A program made the translations under genes and the position numbers. This document shows, one piece after another, positions 1 to 5,725 of a stretch of DNA of 19,765 bases (within the stretch, counting starts at the first letter, position 1; every line of letters begins with the position of its first letter). The notes below the pieces were generated by a model, which was not told where the DNA came from, did not search any database, and was given only the letters and a program-made list of their open reading frames with translations. The DNA lies in the NCBI GenBank assembly GCA_038240295.1, contig JBBSDW010000048.1:1-19765 (forward strand), given 5' to 3'. Source of the DNA: JABDDM01 sp038240295 (lineage in GTDB: Bacteria > Bacteroidota > Ignavibacteria > Palsa-1295).

Positions 1-67
1 ATTGACAAACGGCGCAGTTAATGGCAAGACACTTCAGCCGGTTCGGCTGATACGCCTATAAAATGAA

Positions 68-95
68 AAAGAGGCGAAGATAGCTCCGCCTCTTT
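68..95 (-). terminator. Intrinsic terminator after the TPR gene
   Basis: Nine-base arms (AAAGAGGCG at 68-76, CGCCTCTTT at 87-95) pair perfectly around a ten-base loop. On the minus strand the hairpin is followed by TTC and TTTT runs, and it lies about 20 bases after the stop of the TPR gene that ends at 115. On the plus strand the hairpin also ends in a short T run, so it may work in both directions and serve a gene left of the window. Confidence 0.75.
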
Positions 96-114
96 CTCGA
101 CCTGACGATTAAAA

Positions 115-633
115 TTAATTCAGAAGTGCCTGCAACCGATAGAACGCATCACGTGCAAGTGCATAAGTGGGCTCGATCGATAGTGAAGATTTGTACTCAC
201 CAAGCGCTTCAAACCACAAGCCTCGGCGCTCGAGGATGCGTCCGAAATTATAATGCGGAAAATGCGGGGTTGCATATCTCTTAGCCTTCATCGCCAATTC
301 AAGATAAGGAACAGCTTCATCAAGCTGACCCATCTGGATCAGATACGCCCCGATGTCATTGAATGGATTACCGAAATCTGGATCCAGATCGATCGCGCGT
401 TTGCACTCACCGATCGCCTGCTCGTAATCACCTAAAAAGCTATAAGCCCATCCGAGAAACGTGTGCGCTTCCGCGGTCGGCAAGATTTCAATCGACTGCT
501 TATAAGAATCGATCGCTTCGTTGAGGTGACCCGACATCTGGAACCTGTATGCTTTCTGTAAGTATTCCTGGGCTTGCTCTTTCAAGGAGTCACCCGAGGT
601 GTTTCCGGTTGCATTCTTCATTGTGGTAGCCAT
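115..633 (-). CDS. TPR-repeat protein, probably cytoplasmic
   Basis: A 172-residue protein made almost entirely of tetratricopeptide repeats. Helix pairs with the TPR pattern of small and large residues are visible at about 22-54, 56-88 (GWAYSFLGDYEQAI, then AIDLDPDF), 90-122 and 130-165. No signal peptide, lipobox or membrane segment is visible, so a cytoplasmic scaffold role is inferred; TPR arrays bind other proteins or peptides and the partner cannot be read from the sequence. The start is the first ATG (631-633). A second Met at residue 5 is possible. The gene stands alone, with a terminator directly behind it and a gap of over 300 bases before the next recognisable sequence. Family assignment is secure; function is unknown. 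Confidence 0.85.
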   Translation of the reverse strand: MATTMKNATGNTSGDSLKEQAQEYLQKAYRFQMSGHLNEAIDSYKQSIEILPTAEAHTFLGWAYSFLGDYEQAIGECKRAIDLDPDFGNPFNDIGAYLIQMGQLDEAVPYLELAMKAKRYATPHFPHYNFGRILERRGLWFEALGEYKSSLSIEPTYALARDAFYRLQALLN

Positions 634-970
634 TGATCGTGCCTGTGATAGTTGCCCTGATAAACTTTAGCTCTATAATTTTTGAATATGGAAACATCAA
701 GAGCACAAACAGTGCCAAAAGAAAATGCTGAGTGTAAACCCCGATTATGAGCCAAAATCATCGTTTTTGCGCAGCACCTCGAACATCAAGCTCAAGTACG
801 GTCCAAATTCGCCGGTGAGCTTTACCTGTTTTGTCAGTTATATTATTCTCCTCAAGTAATACGCAGCAGTATGGGGAGAGTTATCTGAATAAAAATAAAT
901 TTATCGCCGCCGATTACAATCCCCACTTTAAGAAAAAAGAGGCATGCGAGATCATCAACCGCACACCCCC
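634..970. other. Intergenic gap with no supported gene
   Basis: No start-to-stop frame here looks like a conserved protein on either strand. The left edge must hold the promoter of the TPR gene; A+T-rich sequence with TATAAT-like runs is present near 675-690 but no clean promoter can be assigned. A plus-strand frame is open from 819 to 974 (51 codons) without an ATG. Its later part has a protein-like composition (contains YGESYLNKNKF and KKKEACEIINRTPP), so it could be the tail of a decayed gene, but I do not recognise it. Confidence 0.4.
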
Positions 971-1463
971 TTAATCAAGAAGAAAGTCCTCGAAGTTGTC
1001 CGAGTTTATCACCTTCGTTGTCGAAGGTTTGTATTGGTCCAAAAACGCCTGCGGGATTTTTGCCTTTGCTTTTGGATTCCATTTGAACTCGAATGCCGAG
1101 ACGGCTTCTCTGAGGCCTCGCTGCTCGACGTAGTCAATCTCCTGCTGCGCTGCACCCCGCCAGAAAAACTGCGTTGCGCTGATCCTGCTATTGTGCAAGG
1201 TACTTCCTACGCTCGCTGAAAAGGAAGTTCTCCCACAAGCTGCCGATATCCCTGCGGCTCGAAGGATCACGGTAATCCCCAAGCAGGGTGTTGAGCACTC
1301 CGTTATCGTAGAAGTAGATCTTGATCATCTTCTTCAACTCGTTCCGCTGATTCGTATGAAATGGGCGTATCGGAAAGATCACAAAGGCTTTCTGCAGCAG
1401 ATCAATATAGCGGTCGATCGTTTTTCGATCGGCCCCAACGAGTTGCGAAAGCTCGTTGCCAGA
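971..1463 (-). pseudogene. Remnant of an AAA-family ATPase with DUF4143 C-terminal domain
   Basis: Two adjacent frames together give the C-terminal half of the ATPase family that carries DUF4143. The upstream frame (1463 to about 1190) reads ELSQLVGADRKTIDRYIDLL, then KIYFYDNGVLNTLLGDYR and IGSLWENFLFSERRKYL. It then hits a stop, and the match continues in the next frame with FFWRGAAQQEIDYVEQRG and a basic C-terminal tail ending at 971. The break lies near 1190-1210 and needs only a one-base indel. A stop at 1464-1466 closes the upstream frame, and the whole N-terminal AAA domain with its Walker motifs is missing. Members are usually about 370-400 residues; here about 160 codons survive. These ATPases are common accessory genes of unclear role. 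This copy is not functional unless the frameshift is a sequencing error, and the missing N-terminus argues against that. Confidence 0.8.
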
Positions 1464-1562
1464 CTACCTAAGATTTTTGGGATTTATTTCCCATAAAACC
1501 ATAGAATTTTGGGATTCACGGTATTTTTATCATTATTATTATGCCCGGGAGTAGTACATTTA

Positions 1563-1605
1563 CCACATGTGGGGTACGCTTTAGCTTGCCCCATCGAATC
1601 TTAAC
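1563..1605. repeat. Direct repeat, copy 1 (CACATGTG-centred)
   Basis: The first 31 bases (1563-1593, beginning CCACATGTGGGGTACGC) are identical to 1691-1721, and the next dozen match apart from one substitution and one indel, ending TTAAC in both copies. This copy carries the palindromic centre CACATGTG and the right arm but not the full left arm seen in copy 2. It lies between two gene remnants. Confidence 0.75.
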
Positions 1606-1670
1606 ACCGAGAGCCAGCAGGGACAAGCGACGATTCTCGAACAGCAGAGTACTGAACCGAAAAAGTGTTT

Positions 1671-1732
1671 GGGACAAGCTAAAGCATGTCCCACATGTGG
1701 GGTACGCTTTAGCTTGCCCCAGCGAATTTAAC
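1671..1732. repeat. Direct repeat, copy 2, within a 50-bp imperfect palindrome
   Basis: Bases 1671-1720 form an imperfect palindrome. The 22-base left arm (1671-1692) and right arm (1699-1720) match at 18 of 22 positions, including an unbroken 11-base core CAAGCTAAAGC, around the centre ACATGT. The right half (1691-1732) is the direct repeat also found at 1563-1605. A partial left-arm motif, GGGACAAGC, occurs again at 1620-1628. Such a unit resembles a REP-like or MITE-like dispersed element; no transposase is present. Both strands give only short low-quality frames across it. Confidence 0.7.
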
Positions 1733-1952
1733 GCTTCCGTGATCGCACGAGCGGACGGCGGTTGTCCCATTCATACTCGACAACAACAGCGTCTTCGACG
1801 CTTCTCGGGTTCAGCATGTGCTTGGAGGCGTCGAGAATCTCTATGCTAACAAGACCGCCGTTTGCATCATAATCAAGGATCTCGCCCGGCTTACTCAACG
1901 ATGCTCCAATTGAGGAGAGCGATGAAAGTTCTCGTTTGATTGCCGTATAAAG
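1728..1952 (-). pseudogene. DUF2283 protein fragment
   Basis: The minus strand encodes GEILDYDANGGLVSIEILDAS (1 of several readable stretches) followed by a tail with EYEWDNRRPLVRS and a stop at 1728-1730. The pattern DYDxxGxxVxIEILDAS is the signature of the DUF2283 family, small proteins of about 60-80 residues. The family's first strand (usually YDxxADxLYI) is absent: going upstream the frame stays open to about 1952 but has no ATG and runs into the groEL terminator hairpin. A TTG at 1896-1898, preceded by GGAG five bases away, would give 56 residues, so a short expressed form cannot be excluded. The stop codon lies inside repeat copy 2, which suggests the element inserted at, or recombined near, the 3' end. 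Confidence 0.65.
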
Positions 1953-1953
1953 A

Positions 1954-1977
1954 AAGGGCAGCCAAATGGCTGCCCTT
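1954..1977 (-). terminator. Intrinsic terminator of groESL
   Basis: A perfect ten-base stem (AAGGGCAGCC at 1954-1963, GGCTGCCCTT at 1968-1977) with a four-base loop, followed on the minus strand by TCTTTAT. It lies 30 bases past the groEL stop, the expected place for the operon terminator. Confidence 0.85.
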
Positions 1978-2007
1978 GGATATTTTCGACTAACCCTTTT
2001 GGGAGGA

Positions 2008-3651
2008 TCAGTACATTCCGTCCATTCCGCCGCCGCCGCCCATTGGGGGCATTGCAGGCTTGTCTTCCTTCTTCTCGACTACGACAGCTTCGGTAGTCAA
2101 GAGAAGCGAGGCGACGCTTGCTGCGTTCTGCAGCGCTGAGCGTGTTACCTTGGTCGGATCGATGACGCCTGCTTCGAAGAGATTTTCGTAAACCTCGGTC
2201 GCTGCGTTGAAGCCATAATCCCCCGTTCCGCCCTTGACCTGATTGACGACGACAGAGCCTTCAAGACCTGCGTTATCAACGATCTGGCGAAGCGGCTCTT
2301 CAAGAGCACGACGGATGATGTCGATACCGGTTTTGATATCGGCGTTCTTTTCGTTCGTGTAGATGCCATTGCTGAGGCCGGAGAGCGCACGGATAAGTGC
2401 GACACCGCCGCCAGGCACGATACCTTCTTCGACTGCTGCGCGGGTTGCATGGAGCGCATCCTCGACGCGCGCCTTCTTTTCCTTCATTTCGACTTCGGTC
2501 GAAGCGCCGATCTTTAGCACCGCAACGCCACCCGAAAGCTTGGCAAGACGCTCCTGAAGCTTCTCGCGATCATAATCGGAAGTAGTCTTCTCTGTCTGCG
2601 AGCGGATCTCATTTACGCGGCGCTTGATATCTTCGCCTTTGCCTGCACCTTCGATGATCGTGGTGTTATCCTTATCGATCGTGACGCGGCTTGCGGTTCC
2701 GAGATAGGTCAGTGTCGTGTTCTCAAGCTTGAAGCCCTTCTCTTCAGAGATGACGGTCGCGCCTGTGAGAACTGCAACGTCCTCAAGCATTGCCTTGCGG
2801 CGATCGCCAAAGCCCGGAGCCTTCACGGCCGCGATCTTGAGCGTACCACGAAGCTTGTTGACGACAAGCGTTGCAAGTGCTTCGCCTTCGAGATCTTCAG
2901 CGATGATGAGGAACGAACGGCCAGCCTGTGCCACCTTCTCGAGCACTGGGAGCAAGTCCTTCATCGAGCTGATCTTCTTGTCGTGGATCAGGATGTAAGG
3001 ATTCTCAAGCGAGACTTCCATCGTGTCCGGATCGGTCACGAAATACGGAGAAAGATAACCGCGATCGAACTGCATACCTTCAACGACGGTAAGCTCGGTC
3101 TCGATACCCTTCGCTTCTTCAACAGTGATCACACCATCTGTGCCGACCTTTTCCATCGCTTCTGCGATGAGATCACCGATCGTGTGATCGTTATTTGCAG
3201 AGATGCTGCCGACCTGCGCGATCTCCTTCTTGCCCTGGATCGGACGCGAGATCTTCTTCAATTCTGCGACGACGCTTGTAACTGCGATATCGATACCGCG
3301 TTTGAGATCCATCGGGTTCGCACCGGCTGTTACGTTGCGAAGTCCTTCGCGAACGATCGCCTGTGCAAGCACAGTCGCGGTGGTGGTGCCGTCACCGGCG
3401 ATGTCCGAAGTCTTGGAAGCGACTTCGCGAACGAGCTGAGCGCCCATGTTCTCGATCGCATCTTCAAGCTCGATCTCCTTAGCGACCGTTACGCCGTCCT
3501 TGGTGATGTTCGGCGAACCGAACTTCTTGTCGATAACTACATTGCGGCCTTTCGGTCCGAGCGTGACCTTTACTGCATCCGCAAGCTGATCGACGCCGCG
3601 CTTGAGTTTCGCGCGCGCGTCTGATTCGAATAGAATTACTTTAGCTGCCAT
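2008..3651 (-). CDS. groEL: Chaperonin GroEL (Hsp60)
   Basis: Large subunit of the group I chaperonin, a cytoplasmic double-ring ATPase that folds proteins inside a cage capped by GroES. The 547-residue length is that of the family. Key residues fall at the same numbers as in E. coli GroEL: D52 in KDGVTVAKEI and D87 in the ATP-binding loop AGDGTTTATVL (85-95). The equatorial signature DALHATRAAVEEG and the flexible glycine/methionine tail GGGGGMDGMY are present. The start is ATG at 3649-3651, 29 bases after the groES stop, so the two genes form one operon. Regulation by the CIRCE operator upstream of groES is expected. The stop is TGA. Confidence 0.99.
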   Translation of the reverse strand: MAAKVILFESDARAKLKRGVDQLADAVKVTLGPKGRNVVIDKKFGSPNITKDGVTVAKEIELEDAIENMGAQLVREVASKTSDIAGDGTTTATVLAQAIVREGLRNVTAGANPMDLKRGIDIAVTSVVAELKKISRPIQGKKEIAQVGSISANNDHTIGDLIAEAMEKVGTDGVITVEEAKGIETELTVVEGMQFDRGYLSPYFVTDPDTMEVSLENPYILIHDKKISSMKDLLPVLEKVAQAGRSFLIIAEDLEGEALATLVVNKLRGTLKIAAVKAPGFGDRRKAMLEDVAVLTGATVISEEKGFKLENTTLTYLGTASRVTIDKDNTTIIEGAGKGEDIKRRVNEIRSQTEKTTSDYDREKLQERLAKLSGGVAVLKIGASTEVEMKEKKARVEDALHATRAAVEEGIVPGGGVALIRALSGLSNGIYTNEKNADIKTGIDIIRRALEEPLRQIVDNAGLEGSVVVNQVKGGTGDYGFNAATEVYENLFEAGVIDPTKVTRSALQNAASVASLLLTTEAVVVEKKEDKPAMPPMGGGGGMDGMY

Positions 3652-3680
3652 TGTCGTGTGTTGTTAAAAATTAGATTTGA

Positions 3681-3992
3681 TTACTTCTTTTTTGCCTGAC
3701 CGTTCTTCTCGACGATCGCGAATACGTCTGTCTCGCGCATGATGAGGACGTCCTCACTGTCGACCGAGATCTCGGTACCCGAATATTTGCCGTAAAGAAC
3801 GGTGTCGCCGATCTTCACGCCCATAGGTGAAAGTTTGCCGTTGTCATCGACTTTGCCAGGTCCAACAGCGAGGACTTCGCCCTGCTGCGGCTTTTCTTTG
3901 GCTGTGTCGGGAAGGATAATTCCTCCCTTTGATACTTCTTCAGGAGCCGCCGGACGCACGATAAGGCGGTCCTGTAATGGTTTAAGATTCAT
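3681..3992 (-). CDS. groES: Co-chaperonin GroES (Hsp10)
   Basis: Small cap subunit of the chaperonin: a seven-fold ring that closes the GroEL cavity and controls release of the folded protein. From the ATG at 3990-3992 the protein is 103 residues, a little longer than the usual 95-97. It opens with MNLKPLQDRLIVRP, carries the mobile-loop region EEVSKGGIILPDTAKEKPQQG, and ends with the family core (VGDTVLYGKYSGTEI-like strand, then VLIMRETDVFAIVE) plus a short lysine-rich tail. A longer frame could begin at a GTG at 4056-4058, but that codon lies inside the CIRCE operator and the added residues do not look like GroES, so the internal ATG is preferred. First gene of the groES-groEL operon. Confidence 0.97.
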   Translation of the reverse strand: MNLKPLQDRLIVRPAAPEEVSKGGIILPDTAKEKPQQGEVLAVGPGKVDDNGKLSPMGVKIGDTVLYGKYSGTEISVDSEDVLIMRETDVFAIVEKNGQAKKK

Positions 3993-4051
3993 CGGATTGT
4001 CCGTTATGATTTGGTTAAATTCGTTCAGAAAAGCTAATTTTAGCTCATCTG

Positions 4052-4078
4052 TTGGCACTCAACGGTGGTGAGTGCCAG
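4052..4078 (-). promoter_or_regulatory. CIRCE operator (HrcA repressor site)
   Basis: The inverted repeat TTGGCACTC-N9-GAGTGCCAG matches the CIRCE consensus TTAGCACTC-N9-GAGTGCTAA. Eight of nine arm positions pair, and the spacer is the canonical nine bases. The third arm base differs from consensus on both sides in a pairing-preserving way (A to G left, T to C right). It lies 59 bases upstream of the groES ATG. In characterised bacteria HrcA binds this element and represses groESL outside heat shock; no hrcA gene is in the window. Confidence 0.92.
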
Positions 4079-4242
4079 ACAAACAGCGGCGGGCTATGGC
4101 GTGTTCCCGCTTGAGCTTATCCAGAATGAAAGATCGAGATCGTCATCTCACTATCTCTTCCCAATCTCATCGATCGCAAAAGTCACGTCAATATCCAATT
4201 ATAGAACGGGCGTCAATTAGTAACCTTCACTCATCGCGCGCG

Positions 4243-4578
4243 CTACTGGGCAGTCCCGAAAAAAACAAATTCTGGAAAGCTTGGTGCCGGCTGATGTTTC
4301 ATTCGGCGAAGCAGCTTGCCGACAAGAACCTGGAGTATAATAAAATGGAGGATGACTATAATTGAAATGCCGATCCCGACGGGGATTCCCTTGGCTGAGT
4401 TATCACCCGAAGGAAATGCGGTAAAGAAGAGCACCACGATCCCTGTGATGGAATCTGCAGCTAAAGAGCGCCAACGAAGTCTTTTGGCGCTTCTGTTCGG
4501 GAGCATTGGCGACTCCAAAGCACGAAGCACGCCGCAAACGATTGCGAGCGTGCCGAGTGCAAGTGCTGTCGGTAGCAT
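4243..4578 (-). CDS. Small hypothetical membrane protein
   Basis: A 111-residue protein from the ATG at 4576-4578. Three hydrophobic stretches look like membrane helices: about 3-18 (TALALGTLAIVCGVL), about 44-58 (DSITGIVVLFFTAF) and about 68-88 (IPVGIGISIIVILHFIILQVLV). Basic residues between the first two and after the last fit the positive-inside rule. The frame can be extended to a TTG at 4659, but the extension would cover the terminator hairpin of the preceding gene, so the ATG is chosen. I recognise no family. The opposite strand is also open here (4316-4675), but it encodes no hydrophobic or familiar pattern, so the minus frame is preferred with moderate confidence. Confidence 0.5.
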   Translation of the reverse strand: MLPTALALGTLAIVCGVLRALESPMLPNRSAKRLRWRSLAADSITGIVVLFFTAFPSGDNSAKGIPVGIGISIIVILHFIILQVLVGKLLRRMKHQPAPSFPEFVFFGTAQ

Positions 4579-4620
4579 AGGACGAAAACCAAAATGTTTA
4601 CCGAAAGCAGTAAAAGAGCG

Positions 4621-4649
4621 AGAAGGCCGCGATAATCGGGCGACCTTCT
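4621..4649 (-). terminator. Hairpin terminator after the T9SS-sorted protein
   Basis: A ten-base stem with one G-U pair (AGAAGGCCGC at 4621-4630, GCGACCTTCT at 4640-4649) begins 13 bases past the stop codon at 4662-4664. Downstream on the minus strand is CGCTCTTTT, an imperfect T run. Probably the transcript end of the broken secreted-protein gene. Confidence 0.55.
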
Positions 4650-4661
4650 TTCCCCTCAATG

Positions 4662-5588
4662 CTAACGTTGAATAAGAAGCGGCGTTGTCACAACGTCAAC
4701 TTCACTTGATACGCGCAAGAAGTACCTACCCACAGCAAGGTCAAGCAGATCCATCGGGAGCGTTTGGGTGCCTGCCGACATATCCTGAAGTGGCAAATGA
4801 CGAACTTCCCTTCCGAGCATATCGAGCACAGTAATCCTTACTAAATTACGTTCAGCCAACGAAAGATGCAGCAAGAAAATACCTTTTGTCGGATTGGGGT
4901 TCACCTCGACTGCGAGCTTCCCGGGTAACGAATTTGGAGCCTTTGTTACCAAACTTGAAGTATAAGGTTTTAGAGGAAATTTCAAAACCGTGAACGGAGT
5001 AGTATCTTGGGGGACTCGACCTTGTCTTTCCCGAGTTTGGGTTATCTGTTCCCATGCAAATTTACAACCACCCGAATCCGAAGGGAAAATCAGAGTGTAG
5101 TTATAAAACAGATTGCACTCAAGATTCCAATCGAAGAAACTTGCTTCCTCTGCCATACCTGAAATAACTCTTTCCTGGTAAACATACTCGGTATTGAGAG
5201 GCTGAATTTTGATCAACCAATCGAACTGATTCCTCCAATAAGCAACGGTTGCTGCCGAATCCGAACACACGTCCGGCATGGATAACCAATAATCCTGAGT
5301 TTGAGAAGCAGTATAATTAAGACCCTCTCTCCACTTCCCCTCCGATTGTGTCGCAAACGGATGCTGCTCACAATAAGCATTCATAGTATCACGACCCTTT
5401 CAGGGATCGATGTGATCATACGTGAGGGCTTTCACGTAAAGCCGCAAGCTGTCTGGAATTTGAAAAAGCGTCTGATTTCCGCCTGAAGTTATCTCGTTGT
5501 CGTGCTTTCCACCAGGTTCCTGTCCTTGACCTCTAAGAGGAAGTAAAACCAGAAGCATAAACCCCAGGATTGCTGAATAGCATCTCAT
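4662..5588 (-). pseudogene. T9SS-sorted secreted protein interrupted by an in-frame TGA
   Basis: One continuous frame of 308 codons is split only by TGA at 5400-5402. The first part (5588 down to 5403, 62 residues) starts MRCYSAILGFMLLVLLPLRG, a clear signal peptide. The frame continues after the TGA as KGRDT and then Met (ATG at 5382-5384), giving 240 more residues. The last 80 or so are a T9SS type A sorting domain (NPNPTKGIFLLHLSL, later VLDMLGREVRHL and GRYFLRVSS). The middle, about 70-220, is not recognised; it is rich in aromatic residues and has several Cys. Without the first part the second has no signal peptide and could not be exported, which argues that the two were one gene now broken by a nonsense mutation (or a base-call error). 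TGA is a normal stop in neighbouring genes, so recoding is unlikely. Confidence 0.8.
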
Positions 5589-5646
5589 AGCCTTGGATCG
5601 TTAAATCTGTGCAAGGAGACCACCTGTTCCAATTCTTCGAACGATT

Positions 5647-5654
5647 CAAAGATA
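5647..5654 (-). promoter_or_regulatory. Possible Bacteroidota -7 promoter element for the T9SS gene
   Basis: On the minus strand the octamer TATCTTTG matches the Bacteroidota primary-sigma -7 consensus TAnnTTTG exactly. It lies about 60 bases upstream of the ATG at 5588, a plausible leader length. A matching -33 TTTG at the usual distance is not evident, so support rests on the -7 box and its position. Confidence 0.4.
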
Positions 5655-5725
5655 CAACTATTTTAGCAATCCGTATTTTCGAAAAAAATTCTGAACTGAA
5701 CCTTGGCTTCTTGTCGAACTATCGA

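Noticed and set aside
819..974. Plus-strand open frame ending in KKKEACEIINRTPP
   Set aside because: It has no ATG, only 51 codons, and no recognised family; it may be a decayed tail but cannot be supported as a gene.
1516..1770. 84-codon minus-strand frame containing two GQAKAYP/GKLKRTP-like stretches
   Set aside because: The similar stretches are simply the two DNA repeat copies translated; the frame has no other protein feature.
2983..3624. Plus-strand open frame (213 codons) opposite groEL
   Set aside because: It lies wholly inside groEL, has no family features and a composition typical of an antisense shadow.
3681..4058. Longer groES starting at GTG 4056-4058
   Set aside because: The codon is inside the CIRCE operator and the extra 22 residues do not match GroES; the internal ATG gives the usual N-terminus.
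5400..5402. TGA read as a sense codon (alternative genetic code)
   Set aside because: groEL, typA and the DUF3467 gene all end in TGA at the expected family length, so TGA is a stop in this genome.
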